64,000 bases of DNA from Xenopus tropicalis (GCF_000004195.4 NC_030679.2:33221712-33285711); one strand, 5' to 3'; positions 1 through 12,161 are shown, counted from the first letter of the stretch. Made by a program: numbers and translations. The notes: generated from the letters alone by a model not told the origin.

Positions 1-396
1 AGAATTGCACCATGGCGCTTTTGGGCATGCATGGGGGGCCTTTAGCTTGCATGTTATTCATGTGGACTGCAACGTGCACAGACCATTGCACTGGCCACTC
101 CTTTACTCATTCCTCTGCCACTTGGTCTTTTATATCCTTGTTCACCATCTTTATCCCACTACTTGTAAGAAGGACCTACGCCTTACTTATAGTGTAAAGT
201 CAATCAAGCCTTCTATTCACTATTATATTCCATAGTACCACTACTCCCAGTGGGTGCACCTTATTACTGCAGCACCATATCAAGTAACCAATCCAACATA
301 AAAGTGTGATCGTTGTACCTAATTTTATATTACGGCATATTTCTTTTAATTCAATATTTAGCAAAATTAATTTGGACTTTATTTTCTTCTTTTAAG
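1..396 (+). other. slit3: slit3 intron, 3' end (upstream exon outside window)
   Basis: These are the last 396 bases of an intron whose 5' part is outside the window. A pyrimidine-rich tract (TTTATTTTCTTCTTTTAAG) precedes the exon. The first 150 bases are richer in G+C than the rest, but no repeat or gene could be recognised in them. Confidence 0.8.
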
Positions 397-468
397 GGAT
401 CTGAGTGAAAACCAGATACAAGGACTCCCTAGAAAATCTTTTCGTGGAATAACTGATGTCAAAAATCT
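397..468 (+). CDS. slit3: slit3 internal exon, D1 leucine-rich repeat 4
   Basis: This is a 72-nt exon between a TTTTAAG acceptor and a GTAAGT donor. The first base completes a Leu codon split across the intron, and the last two bases open the next one (phase 2 on both sides). It encodes one 24-residue LRR containing [13 protein letters not shown] and RGITDVKNL. The Slit family consists of secreted ligands for Robo receptors, with four LRR domains, EGF repeats, a laminin-G domain and a cystine knot; the human order places this module fourth in domain D1. RGITDV matches human SLIT3 as I remember it, where SLIT2 has RGAVDI and SLIT1 RGATDL. Upstream exons (signal peptide, LRRNT, LRR1-3) lie outside the window. 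Exon and family are secure; the paralogue is recalled, not searched. Confidence 0.95.
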
Positions 469-1844
469 GTAAGTAATATTCATTTTTATACCTCTGATAT
501 TAAAGTTGAAATGAATGGAACCTCATCATTAGTTTCTGTCAAATGAGAGAATATTAATATTGTTGCAGTTTTAACTTTTAAAACTTTTTTTTTTTTACCT
601 CTTTGTACCAGTGACACTGGTTAGATTTAATAATGCAATGATTTTATTTCTGATTGTGTTCATTCTGCTGATTTTACTTCCTTGGGGTGAGGTTTAGGGT
701 TGGGCATTTTTAGCTAAAGCCCATTGTGATGAGGCATGACTTACTTTGATATCAGTTTTGACCAGATATTGGTCAGACAAGCGGTCAGCTGTAGCTATTT
801 CTAAAGGGCAATTATTTCACTATTAAGATGACCAAGTTGGGATAAATGAACCAAATAAAAATGCATTTCTTCTACAAGGCGGACTCTCCAAGGAAATTTA
901 GTAACATCTTTATTGAAGTCTAGGAAAGCCATGCCACATGAAAATAATCAAGAATAAGATGGAATCACCTTGAGATAATCTGCCAATTCTATGTATGGCT
1001 GTTCTTTCCATGCATCCAGTTTTTTTTATTATATTAAACGTATACATGACAGAGTTCATTGCAGGTTTGCTAGTCTTTTATGGCGTGCCTTCTGTGTGGC
1101 ACCAGTTTCAAGGCACTGCATCCAAGGCTTGAGCCAAGCTGTCTAGATGCCAAGTAAAGATTTATTTGGCAGGAACTATAGCTCATAAACCACCCTGACT
1201 CCCACTCCCAAGATATATTGCTTCTATTTTCGCAAGGATTGTAAGGATGTAGTTCCCAAACTGTTTTCTTGCACCCATTATTGTATAATAATTGTAGGTT
1301 TTCTTTTCTCACGTCCTATGGCAGTAACCCTGAGGCTCTGACCACTAATCTCACATGTTATTGAAATTAATTTCCGTACTTAAGCACTTTGCTAGAAAAT
1401 GTAATAAACGAATACTTGTACATGTATTAGCGAGTACATAAGAACCTCCCACATATAATGCAGAAGGGAACAATAACTTCTAAAAAGACATATGGTGTAT
1501 TTTGTGCATTCATTGCCAAATACTTCTCCACCACATAAGTGGAATAAAGAATAACACACACAACTGTTAAACGCATTCCCTTCCAACGTATTTTAGTAAA
1601 TACAAAGCTGTGTGGGCTTGCTTTCTGCTTGGTTGTTGCAAGAAAATGTATTGTGATTTACTAAGAGAGTGATATGAAAAATATCAACAAAGACTTTTGT
1701 TGAGAATGTCATTGCTGCCCCATTTTATCTTTCCAGCAGAAGACTAATTTATTTATTTGTATGGTATATAGGCCTTTAAGCCTCTGGCACCAAATACACA
1801 AAATAATATGAAGGTTTTGGTACTAAATTAAAAATATATATATA

Positions 1845-2043
1845 CAGGTCCTTTTCAAAAAATTAGCATATTGTGATAAAGTTCATTATTTTCTGTAATG
1901 TACTGATAAACATAAGACTTTCATATATTTTAGATTCATTACACACAACTGAAGTAGTCCAAGCCTTTTCTTGTTTTAATATTGATGATTGTGGCATACA
2001 GCTCATGAAAACCCAAAATTCCTATCTCAAAAAATTAGCATAT
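1845..2043 (+). repeat. Tc1 element left terminal inverted repeat
   Basis: This 199-bp arm is the reverse complement of 3227-3425. The transposase-binding-like word CAAAAAATTAGCATAT occurs near both ends of the arm (about 1856-1871 and 2028-2043). Confidence 0.93.
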
Positions 2044-2172
2044 CATGAAAAGGTTCTCTAAACGAGCTATTAACCTAATCATCTGAATCAACTAATTAAC
2101 TCTAAAAACCTTAAAAAGATTCCTGAGGCTTTTAGAAACTCCCAGCCTGGTTCATTACTCAAAACCGCAATC

Positions 2173-3149
2173 ATGGGTAAGACTGCCAACCTGACTGCTG
2201 TCCAGAAGGCCATCATTGACACCCTCAAGCAAGAGGGTAAGACACAGAAAGAAATTTCTGAACGAATAGGCTGTTCCCAGAGTGCTGTATCAAGGCACCT
2301 CAGTGGGAAGTCTGTGGGAAGGAAAAAGTGTGGCAGAAAACGCTGCACAACGAGAAGAGGTGACTGGGCCCTGAGGAAGATTGTGGAGAAGGACCGATTC
2401 CTGACCTTGGGGGACCTGCGGAAGCAGTGGACTGAGTCTGGAGTAGAAACATCCAGAGCCACCATGTACAGGCGTGTGCAGGAAATGGGCTACAGGTGCC
2501 GCATTCCCCAGGTCAAGCCACTTTTGAACCAGAAACAGCGGCAGAATTGCCTGACCTGGGCTACAGAGAAGCAGCACTGGACTGTTGCTCAGTGGTCCAA
2601 AGTATGTCATTCGGAAATCAAGGTGCCAGAGTCTGGAGGAAGACTGGGGAGAGGGAAATGCCAAAATGCCTGAAGTCCAGTGTCAAGTACCCACAGTCAG
2701 TGATGGTCTGGGGTGCCATGTCAGCTGCTGGTGTTGGTCCACTGTGTTTTATCAAGGGCAGGGTCAATGCAGCTAGCTATCAGGAGATTTTGGAGCACTT
2801 CATGCTTCCATCTGCTGAAAAGCTTTATGGAGATGAAGATTTCATTTTTCAGCACAACCTGGCACCTGCTCACAGTGCCAAAACCACTGGTAAATGGTTT
2901 ACTGACCATGGTATTACTGTGCTCAATTGGCCTGCCAACTCTCCTGACCTGAACCCCATAGAGAATCTGTGGGATATTGTGAAGAGAAAGTTGAGAGACA
3001 CAAGACCCAACACTCTGGATGAGCTTAAGGCCGCTATTGAAGCATCCTGGGCCTCCATAACACCTGAGCAGTGCCACAGGCTGATTGCCTCCATGCCACG
3101 CCACATTGAAGCAGTCATTTCTGCAAAAGGATTCCCGACCAAGTATTGA
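2173..3149 (+). pseudogene. Tc1-type transposase, inactivated
   Basis: Tc1 transposases cut and paste their own element using an N-terminal paired-like DNA-binding region and a C-terminal DD34E catalytic domain. The reading frame starts at ATG 2173 (MGKTANLTAVQK). Helix-turn-helix repeats (KEISERIGCSQSAVSRHL) and a basic GRKKCGRKR linker follow, then WTVAQWSKV, where the frame is lost near 2600-2606. It resumes in another frame at SFGNQGARVW and runs to a stop at 3147-3149 after FPTKY. The missing stretch is the place where the family has its first catalytic Asp. The second catalytic position, in FQHNLAPAH (codon 2856-2858), is Asn rather than Asp. The Glu in PNPIENLW-type context (codon 2961-2963) is kept, 34 residues further on. 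With two of three catalytic residues gone and a frameshift, it cannot be active. Confidence 0.92.
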
Positions 3150-3226
3150 GTGCATAACTGAACATAATTATTTGAAGGTTGACTTTTTTTGTATTAAAAA
3201 CACTTTTCTTTTATTGGTCGGATGAA

Positions 3227-3425
3227 ATATGCTAATTTTTTGAGATAGGAATTTTGGGTTTTCATGAGCTGTATGCCACAATCATCAATATTAAAACAAG
3301 AAAAGGCTTGGACTACTTCAGTTGTGTGTAATGAATCTAAAATATATGAAAGTCTTATGTTTATCAGTACATTACAGAAAATAATGAACTTTATCACAAT
3401 ATGCTAATTTTTTGAAAAGGACCTG
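3227..3425 (-). repeat. Tc1 element right terminal inverted repeat
   Basis: This is the mirror arm of 1845-2043, of equal length. The open frame it appears to encode on the minus strand translates to the same 57 residues as the left arm, which shows the arms' near identity; it is not a gene. Confidence 0.93.
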
Positions 3426-4544
3426 TATATATCAGCACCAATGAGACTGCTCTTGCTTGTTCAAGGTTTAAAGGTCCAGGGCACCAAACCTAATTCTCAA
3501 AATGATATGGCAAATCATAATTTAAAATTCAGTTGCTGATATAGTTATATGCATCTAAATGCCCACAGTTTCCCCTGCTTTAGTCATTTTAATGTTCACA
3601 ATGGAAATATCATTATAAAAACGACTACTAGTTTAGATACCTAATTGACAATGGCTGACTTTTTTGTTCCCAGTGAGTCTGGATTCTAGCAGAACTCTGG
3701 CCTCTAGCAGCACTGCAACTCATGATCCCTCTGATATATATTATTTTCTCAAATGCCATGCAAATTAAAATTGTTTTAAAAACTGTAATAATTAAAATAA
3801 TTGTATGGGACCTTCAGTCCCCTGACACAAGTTTTGATCTACATATAGGATTCAATAAATGGGGATCCCTTACAACCACTTTCTAACTGAAATTATGAGA
3901 TCTAATGGCTAGTGGGGTACAGGGGTTGGTAGTATTGCATTGTATTGTCCAATTGAGGGCAACTTGTAAACAGGGTGTATATTGAGTCTTTGCCAATGCA
4001 CAGTATCTGCACAAAACATTTTTGTAGTTGCGTGTATAGGTGCAATACATAAAGAGAGCTCTGGAAGTCACAACTTGCACTTTGCACCATTTGGCACCAT
4101 TTTTGGCAAACTGGAAGCAACTGGCATTTTGGAATGGAGAATCATTAGAGTCGGACTGCTTTTTCAACTAAAAATGCAAGAGTTAAAAGGAAACTTAAGG
4201 CTGAGGAACGAACTAAAATCCAATATTAAGTATTTAAGGTGTTAATCAGGTCGTTAGTCAGATGCAGGCACAGGTCAGGACAGGCAATGATCAGGATAGT
4301 CAGGAACAAAAAGCCAAAAGTCAGAAACCAATAAATGTAGAACTATAGTAAATAGTGCAGCACCCAGGAACTTGGACTACAAAACCTACAATTAATTGAA
4401 TTAAGGGCTTGGAATTTGGTACTAAGCCATGGCAGAATGATATCATGTGTAAGCGCGTCACTGCACCACTGCTGGAGCCCTGGGCTAGCTTGCTTGTATT
4501 ATGATTAACTTATTGTTTATTTGTATTTTAGTACAAATATAAAA

Positions 4545-4910
4545 GTAACACTTTTGGGGTTATTTAATAAAAAGCACAAAAGTTTGTCCAGGTTTAGTTA
4601 CCCATATAGTGGCAGGTCCGGACCACAAGATCTGCTGTACCATAGTCCCCCTTCCCCGGCCCTTCTCCTTCCTTTAAATATAGCTGTGCAGTTGGGCCTG
4701 GAAGTGTGACGCGAAAGGGCTTCACGCATCATTTCTGCCTTTTGGTAATTTTTCCGCAAATCTTTTTAAAGATTTTTTGCCAAAACGGGGCAGATTTGCT
4801 CATCACTACTGGCTACATGTCAAAAGGCAAACATCTTATTGTTTGCTATGGGTAACTGCACATGGGCAAATTTAGTGCCTTTTATTACATAACCCCAAAA
4901 GTGTTGCTAC
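4545..4910. mobile_element. MITE with AACACTTTTGGGGTTAT ends
   Basis: The left end has AACACTTTTGGGGTTAT followed by TTAATAAAAAGCAC, and the right end has the reverse complement (GTGCCTTTTATTACATAACCCCAAAAGTGTT). The element is about 366 bp with no coding capacity. A stretch inside (about 4706-4808, ending CAGATTTGCTCATCACTA) is the reverse of another repeat seen at 14841. The target duplication is not clear. A related fragment lies at 36296-36430. Confidence 0.7.
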
Positions 4911-5065
4911 AGTGTTTAAAGGTACGCAGGTTATGCAGCCACAGCTACATCTATTTACAAACACCGCCCCTAAAAATTCTCTTTTCTGGGTGTGATGCCA
5001 GTAGCACTTGTGTTGACACCTGCCCAGTATAATGAGAAATGTATTTATGTTGTGCCGATGCATTA

Positions 5066-5347
5066 GGCTGATGCCACACGCGGTGTAGGGCTGATTTTAT
5101 CGGCAAGCGTTTTTCCGAATGAATGAGATACGCTCGGGTGCAGGCACATGCAGCCGATATACGCATGAAAACGCGTGAGAATGCAAAGTCTCGCGTTTTC
5201 ATGCGTATATCGGCTACATGTGCCTGCACCCGAGTGTATCTCATTCATTCGGGTGCAGGCACAAGTAGCAGGCGTAGGGCTGAATTTTCGGCAAGCGTTT
5301 TACCGCTTGCCGAAAAAATCAGCCCTATGCCGCGTGTGGCATCAGCC
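5066..5347. mobile_element. PIF/Harbinger-like foldback MITE, TSD TTA
   Basis: This 282-bp element is flanked by TTA on both sides (5063-5065 and 5348-5350). Its ends are GGCTGATGCC and GGCATCAGCC. The centre is a long palindrome: a CGGGTGCAGGCACATG/GCCGATATACGCATGAAAAC arm meets its reverse complement around 5180. A second hairpin (GGCAAGCG ... CGCTTGCC) sits near the right end. The 3-bp TWA-type duplication and GGC ends suggest the PIF/Harbinger superfamily. Open frames in it are products of the palindrome, not genes. Confidence 0.8.
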
Positions 5348-6363
5348 TTATATTCCAGATACAATCAATTTTTCAGCACACATATGAGGTGCAATAATCC
5401 TTTTCACATGGGTGCAAGCAACATAATCACCTTTACACACCTTCCATCTGAATATTGTAGAGATTGCATCACTCCCATTCAGTAGCAATAAAAAGTATGC
5501 CATTGATACTCTGATCTATAGTACAATGCCAGTTCAGTGCCTTGGATCGAACATTTTTACTACAATATTTTTTTTTAACTTTTGGAAAGCTGCGCAGAAT
5601 TGCATAAAAAGATCCCAGCCAAATATGAAATTAATTTGCCTCCCCACTTTTATGTTTATTGAGGGATTCTTCCTGACTGGCAAGACACAACATATTGATT
5701 ATTCTTTTTAAAGAAGCAATCAGATAGAAAAGACATTACTGAAGATGCATCAGTTCAGAGCATACAGTTTTTCTGATCAATACAGCAAGAGCAGCTTGTT
5801 CCACACTGCTTAGAAAAACACCATTTTATGTAATGATTTTATTACTTGGATGCCAAGTAGAATTTCCTCTTTAATAGATAAGAAATATTACCAAGTTCAT
5901 AGGTAATTTGAAGAAATAGTAGCCTGCTATTATCTTGCAATGTTTGACATTCAGAAAACAATATATTGTAGCTTAATAATAATAATTAGTTCTGAAGTAC
6001 AGAGAAAAAAAGATATATTAGCTCTAAAAATGCAGAGCTGTTAACATGCAGAACTCTCTATGGGGGGTGCAAAAAGTTTTTGCTGATACCCAGAAGTGAT
6101 TTCACATGTCACACATGTTTCCAGAACTTACGTTACACGCATGTGCAAAATTGCAGCTGAACCCAAAAAATTCTACTATTACATGTGCCGATGCATCAAA
6201 TGCAGGCACCAAAAGCTTACTGTGCGTGCATGTCGGGAATTCACGGCAGGACTTCGGGAGACTTCGAAAAACTCGGGAGAATACTGCTGGGGGATGGGAG
6301 ACCAGGGGAGAGCCACCAACACCTCTGTCTTCTTACCATTATTATTATTACCGGTATTATCAA

Positions 6364-6487
6364 CTGTATTTATAAAGCACCAACCTGTTGCAATAAATGG
6401 ATGTATACATCGAGCATACACAGATTACATACAACTCATAACTGATACAAGAGGTAAAGAGGTCCCTGCCCAAAAGAACTTACACTT
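6364..6487 (-). repeat. non-LTR retroposon 3' tail, reverse orientation
   Basis: Read on the minus strand it contains TAAGTTCTTTTGGGCAGGGA, CTCTTGTATCAGTTAT and GGTGCTTTATAAATA, then an ATA/ATT-rich tail. The same motifs in the same order are at 12008-12161 in forward orientation. The layout (conserved 3' module plus short A/T-rich tail) is that of a CR1/L2-type LINE or a SINE sharing its tail. The exact family is not determined. Confidence 0.55.
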
Positions 6488-7025
6488 ACACTTGTGTCTG
6501 TGCACCCAGTACTTGGCACCTTATTCAGCAAAGCAGAATCAATCAGCATTTGGTGCAGATTTGGTGCAGAGCACAGGCATGGCAGGGTGTGCATTGACAC
6601 AAGTACCTTTGTGAATGTGTTTTTAAATTCCAAAATATATTACACAACACTCATAATTGAATAATTAGTGAGTCCTACACAGAATAATTGTTAATTAAAA
6701 CCCTCAGGCACATAGCCATCTCACAGGTGTAATTAGGCTGGAATTGTGAGGAAAATGCTGCATTTTGAGTAAAAACATGGTGACTTGCTCATTGCAGTTG
6801 AGTTGTAAACTATCCCTTTTCAGGTTTCAGTTGCACCCCTCTCCCCACTACACCTTTACATTGGTATAAAGCAGGTGGAGGGGTGGGGAGGAAAGTATAA
6901 TGATCCATTCAGTTAAATCTGTTGCTCCAGATACTCCATAGACAATGGCAATTCCAAGTCACTTGTTCCATTAAATAACAACCTAACAACCATGTCAATG
7001 TTTCCATTAAAAATTATATCAAATA

Positions 7026-7120
7026 CAGGTATGGGACCTGTTTTCCAGAATGGTATGGGCCTGGGGTTTTCCAGATAAGGGATCTTTCCATAATTTGGAT
7101 TATTTGGATAATTTGGATGA
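7026..7120 (+). mobile_element. TA-flanked CAGGTATGGG MITE, truncated copy
   Basis: It begins TA-CAGGTATGGGACCTG and keeps about 95 bp of the family consensus (CCTGGGGTTTTCCAGATAAGGGATC). It then breaks off; no right end is present. Confidence 0.75.
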
Positions 7121-8610
7121 ATAAAGAGTATGCCTGCATATGGAATCATACTTTTTTTATTTAGCTCAAATCCTTCTTTCATGGTTGCCTATATTTGAGT
7201 TCTCTTTCAGTAACAAATTACAAAAATGAGAGTCCAAACCCTACGGAAAATGCATCATAGACCTGCAGAATATAAACTTCTATAAAAAGTCAGTTCGGCA
7301 GGGTCTGAATAATTATCTGTCTGCTTTTTAATTAAGTAATTTTCAACCAGTGTTTGTAGCTTTTGCTGTTTTACATTAATGGGCACAGTTTCTGCTAAGA
7401 ATAAATTATCTGACCAAAGAGGGCAGTCAGAGGTAACCCTAATATCCGTAGGATAATGATTGCTGGATGAATTTGCAGTGTGCCAGGCACACAAATATAA
7501 ATGCCATATGCCGCCCTGTCTCCTTTATGGCTCTAGACCTTTGTTAAGAGAAGCAGTAATTGTCCCCTTTATAAAGATGCAGAGGGGCACACAAGGAGGA
7601 GTGAGCCAAAGTGCCAATAAGTAATTGTATTGGTTTTGATTACAGTTCCCAATGGCCTCTCAACTATCATGAACTTTAGAATTTGCATTCATTTTATGAC
7701 AGTTACTCTCTTCCTGTCTTATTGATTTTCTAATTTGCTTCATTACATTTAATGCAAACCTTTTCTACAGGCTCATCCTGCTTCAGTAGTGAACCTAAAG
7801 GGTCAGCACACACTATCTTAGCCAAAACAGCACAGCAATAAAATTTTCACTTGAGCTCTGAGATAATGGAAGTTGTAAATACTGCCCACAGCTTCTGTCA
7901 GGGGATGTTCTGGGAGTAGCGACCATGCACTTGATCTTGCTTTATGCAACTGCTTTAAAAGGTGCAGGGCTAATTTGTTCTCTACATTTTGAAAAAAAAA
8001 ACAAATTTATATAACAAACTACTAAGAAAAAATATGCTTGAAATGCACTTGGATAGAATGCAGGGCAGTTGCTTAGGGGCAGATTTATCAAAAATGGGGG
8101 CTCATTTATCAACACTGGGCAAATTTGCCCATGGGCAGTAATCCATAGCAACCAATCAGTGATTGGCTTTTTTCAGTCAGCTGCAGGTAGAACAATTTGT
8201 CTCACTTTTAGAGCTAAAAAATCTGAATCATAAGAAAAAATCCAAAACTTGGTAAATGGCCCCCTAATTCTTCAATTTATCAGTTTATAGGTAAAAATAG
8301 AAAAGACATTACAAAAATGATATATATAATAAATCTGCCCCTTGGAGGCCATTTATCAACATTTTCAGCATTTTTGTGATTTTAGAGGTGTTTTTTAAAC
8401 CACAGCTAAACTCATTTCCATTAATGTTAGTCATTTATTAAAAGATCAGAATTAAAAATGCACTAATGAAAAAAGATGCAGAAAAAATGTGAAAACCACA
8501 ACATTTTCGTAATGTTGCACAAATGTAAGCGTAAAAAAAAAAAACACCCAAACCTCTAAAACCACAAAGTAAAGAAACATCTTCTATTTGTAAAAGCGAC
8601 ACCTGCCATT

Positions 8611-9269
8611 GGGGCCGATTCACTAAAGTGCGTTAAAACGAGCGATATTTATAGCATGCGGTAAAAATTTTATTGCTTCTTATTTTTTGCGACTTAACGC
8701 ACGATTCACTAAAAGGACAGGCGCCATAATTTAGACGAGATGTTCTTTGCGTTATTTAACTCGCGATGAGCATTTTTCTTGCATTATTTTCCGCAGCTTG
8801 CGTTATTTCCCGCTGCGCGCGATATTTTTCGCACGACAACGCACGTAACCATTACTTTCGGTAAAACTACTGTTCTGAAAATGCCCATTTCCCTGCAAAC
8901 TGGAGGCTGCATCACTCTAGGGCCAACACAGACTTGAATAAATCCCACTGCAAAGTCCATATTGTGTTGCCAAAAGCTCACGAACCACGTACAAAAAGTA
9001 CCGCCTTCCCCAAGTAGGTGTTAATATTCTCACAGATTTATGAGATATTTAGCACATTTAATGCTTCATATGTGTTTGTGAATCATGCGTTAGTATTATT
9101 TATATGCGAGAATTAACGCAATGCGAGGTAAATAACGTATGCGTTTTTTTTGCGCATGCGATATTCGTTTTTGCGAAATGACTTTGATGAATTGTTACTT
9201 ACTTATCAAGTGCTTTTTAATGCAAAAAAGCATGCGATAAGCATTATCACGCTTTAGTGAATCGGCCCC
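8611..9269. mobile_element. palindromic DNA element, 659 bp, TSD ATT
   Basis: Its ends are GGGGCCGATTCACTAAAG and CTTTAGTGAATCGGCCCC, flanked by ATT on both sides. The arms are rich in CpG words such as GCGATA, TTAACGCA and GCATGCG, repeated in both orientations. A 98-bp core (8883-8980) is not palindromic. It has no coding capacity of its own and is non-autonomous. A second copy lies 229 bp downstream. Confidence 0.8.
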
Positions 9270-9498
9270 ATTAACTTCTACATGATCTCGACTGGTTTTA
9301 GATGGCGTGTTTTTGCTTTCAGTTTTGTTGCATGATAAATCTTGAAAAAAAATCAAGTTTTTTTCCTGTGACAAATGTATTTTGGCACAAAAAAAAAAAC
9401 AAATCGTGAAACACAATCGAATTTTAGTAAAGTTTCCTTTTTAACTTTGTAGATAATTCTAAAAATATATATTTATATTGTCGGTGATATGATGCATA

Positions 9499-10183
9499 AG
9501 GGCTGATTCACTAAAGTGGGATAAAACGAGAGCTATTTATAGCATGCATTAAAAATTTTATTGTTTCTAATTTTTTGCGTCTTAACGCACGTTTCACTAA
9601 AAGCATACTTGCGTTAATTTAGACGCGATACTGCTTGCATTATTTAAGTCGCAAAGGCTATTTTCGTGCGGTATTTGAAGGAACACACGGTAATCAACAT
9701 ATCACGCACAAATAGTCGCTGCGTACAAAAAAACACACGCCATATTAGCCATACATGCCATTACTTTCATAAAACTACTTTTATGAAAATGGCCAATTTC
9801 CCTGCAAACTGGCGGCTGCATCACTCTAGGGCCAACACAGACTTGAATAAATCCCACTGCAAAGTCCATATTGTGTTGCCAAAAGCTCATTAACTGTACT
9901 CTTCTATAATTACCGCCTGCTCCAAGTAGGTGTTATTTTTCGCACAGACTAATGCGATATTTAGCGCATCTAAGTGTTTGTGAATCATGCGTTAGTATTA
10001 TTTCTGTGCGCTAATTAACGCAATGCGGTAAAATTAACACATGCGATTGCGTATAAATTAACGCACGCGATATGAGACTTAACGCATGCGATAATACTTT
10101 AGCGAATTGTGCGTTTTTTCCTGTCAATTTTAACGCAAAAAAAATGTTGGATAAAACTTATCGCACCTTAGTGAATCAACCCT
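9499..10183. mobile_element. palindromic DNA element, 685 bp, TSD ATA
   Basis: This is a second copy of the 8611-9269 family. Its ends are AGGGCTGATTCACTAAAG and CTTAGTGAATCAACCCT, flanked by ATA at 9496-9498 and 10184-10186. The arms again carry TTAACGCA and GCGATA words in both orientations. The core 9792-9889 matches the first copy's core at 96 of 98 bases, while the arms differ by many substitutions and indels. Confidence 0.8.
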
Positions 10184-12007
10184 ATAGTATGTTAAATCAG
10201 AATGGCTACTATAGCACAAAATGTGTATTCTGCCTTCTGATCTTGCCAAAACAAGGGCACTTTGGCTGCACCGCCACGCAATGAGTGGCACCAAAATACT
10301 GAGATGATATCAAATAAAACACAAATCAAAATTGCACAATATAGATAATCCATCTGGACATACAGCACCCTGCCTCTGGGCTATCCCCAGCCCAATTTGC
10401 TCAAATAAAACCACCATCACCAAGTGCCTAGTATTAAACCAATATCCTGCTTTTCCCTACCTTTTAATAAAAATGTAAGCAGTATTATTTCTGTCTATTG
10501 TTCCCCTCTTGGGCCTAGAGCCCAGAAGAACAACAGATGGTTATCGGTCAAAAGTGTAACTAGGGAAACCAGCAAACCTGCCTAAATTGCTATGGAGACA
10601 GCCATATATCTGCTCGCTATTCTATTGCTCATTACATTAGCCTGCTCTGCTATCTCATGAAAAAAGCACAGAAATGAGAACATACGGAATGAGAAACATG
10701 ATTAGCATTGCTCGCTAATGATTTAACTTCAAGGCGGTATGGTTCAAAAACTATTACAGGAAAGTAATTGCTCATGTTCGGTATGATTTGTGTAACGTGG
10801 ATTTTGCAAGAAATGATGGGCTAATCAGCTAAAAAGATATCTTGAAAAAAATCTTTCGGGATGCAGTATTTATGGTTGACACCTTAGCCTTAGCAATGCT
10901 GTACTGGGTCACGTGCAGATCACTGTAGAATGGAATTCATGTATATTCAAGTATACTATGGCATGAATGAGAAATGAACCCCCTGATTTGGTGCAAAAAG
11001 TCATTTGGTGCATCCAAAATAGGGGGCAATTATAATAAATTCAATGATTTATACTGCACAAGGACAGAATTCAATGGGGCCCCCAGAAAAGGGCATAGGC
11101 AGTACCCATCTCAGTGTCCATTGGGCCTTGTTGGGGGATTTAAGCATGATTTCAGTGCTTACAGTGTTTATTAAGAATAAAAGGGCAGTTGTACTCAGAT
11201 TGTTGTAAAAATACTCCAATCCCCCACCTAAGTTGTATAGCAGTGTGGTGTATGTTTGCTCAATGCTGTGATCCTTTTGCCCCTGGAAAAATATGCCCCC
11301 CTTGTGTGTGTGATTTTTTTCAACCAACAAGTCACCTGAATTTGCCCTTGTTGCATCAGTGGCAGAAATTGCATGACTACATGCGGCAGAATGATGAACC
11401 TGAATCATCCCTTAGATATTTTAATACTAAAAGGAAAACTATACCTCCGGAATAAATACTTAACCAACTGATTTTTTACATTATATTACATTATTATATT
11501 ACATTATATTGAGTGGAATATTATAGAATCTTTACAAATTGGATTATAAAAGCATACTTTTATGAAAATGGTTTATTTAGATGATGCAGGGTTTTTACAA
11601 ATGATATAATTTTATAGAGACTTCTGATTCTTGACTTTTTCCTTACTCTTTGCTTGATGCCAGCTCAGACAAAACAATAATAAATCCTGCAGGCTGGGGG
11701 GTTCCATACTTTTGGCCCTGGGCCACAGTTTTTGGGGATTGGTATCTTAAAAACTCTCCTGGAGAGGCAGGAATTTGCCACACAACAGAAATCGAAATGT
11801 TTTTAATTAGGGTGCACATGGAACCTAGCATTTATGTTACTTCTGGCACCCTATCTCCTCAACGCAAAATATTTATGCTGTATTGCTCTATAAAAAAAAG
11901 GTATTGAAGTTAAAAAGGTTAAACACCCCTGGTATTAAGAATTGTTTCTATACTCCTGTCTTTATAATCATATAGAGGACCAGTCACTATACACATATAT
12001 GTATATA

Positions 12008-12161
12008 AATTGTAAGCTCTTTTGGGCAGGGCTCTCTTCACCTCTTGTATCAGTTATTGATTGCTTTATATGTTACTCTGTATGTCCAATGTATGAAACC
12101 CACTTATTGTACAGTGCTGCAGAATATGTTGGCGCTTTATAAATAAATGTTAATAATAACA
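12008..12161 (+). repeat. non-LTR retroposon 3' tail
   Basis: It contains AATTGTAAGCTCTTTTGGGC, CTCTTGTATCAGTTATTG, a TACAGTGCTGCAGAATATG motif and GGCGCTTTATAAATAAA, followed by TTAATAATAAC. It has the same motif order as the reverse copy at 6364-6487. A conserved 3' module ending in an A/T tail indicates a CR1/L2-type LINE or related SINE. Confidence 0.6.

Larger units (their letters stand above)
1845..3425 (+). mobile_element. Tc1/mariner transposon, full length, IR/DR type
   Basis: This is a 1581-bp element flanked by TA on both sides (1843-1844 and 3426-3427), the target duplication of Tc1/mariner transposons. Its ends, CAGGTCC and GGACCTG, belong to 199-bp terminal inverted repeats (1845-2043 and 3227-3425) that I read as identical or nearly so, with no indel. 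Each arm carries the word CAAAAAATTAGCATAT twice, near the outer and inner ends, the inverted-repeat/direct-repeat layout seen in Sleeping Beauty-like elements. A transposase reading frame lies between the arms in sense with slit3. It is inserted in the intron and should be removed by splicing. Confidence 0.96.

Noticed and set aside
1..240. Open frame at the start of the window as an upstream slit3 exon or separate gene
   Set aside because: It has no LRR-like sequence, no 72-nt module with splice sites, and a low-complexity translation.
2088..3155. Minus-strand open frames across the Tc1 element
   Set aside because: They are antisense shadows of the transposase reading frame.
1873..3397. 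Two identical 57-residue frames on opposite strands
   Set aside because: They are translations of the two terminal inverted repeats of the Tc1 element.
5123..5485. 120-residue open frame with repeated RMRISATCACTR-like words
   Set aside because: The repetition arises from the palindromic centre of a foldback MITE; the same words appear in the copy at 38157-38345.
6096..6614. 172-residue open frame on the + strand
   Set aside because: It runs through a reversed retroposon tail and adjoining low-complexity DNA, has no recognisable domain, and overlaps other equally open frames.
8784..9890. Two minus-strand open frames sharing a stretch of more than 30 identical residues, suggesting a duplicated small gene
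   Set aside because: The shared residues come from the 98-bp core common to two non-autonomous transposon copies. The frames differ on both sides and have no coding signature.
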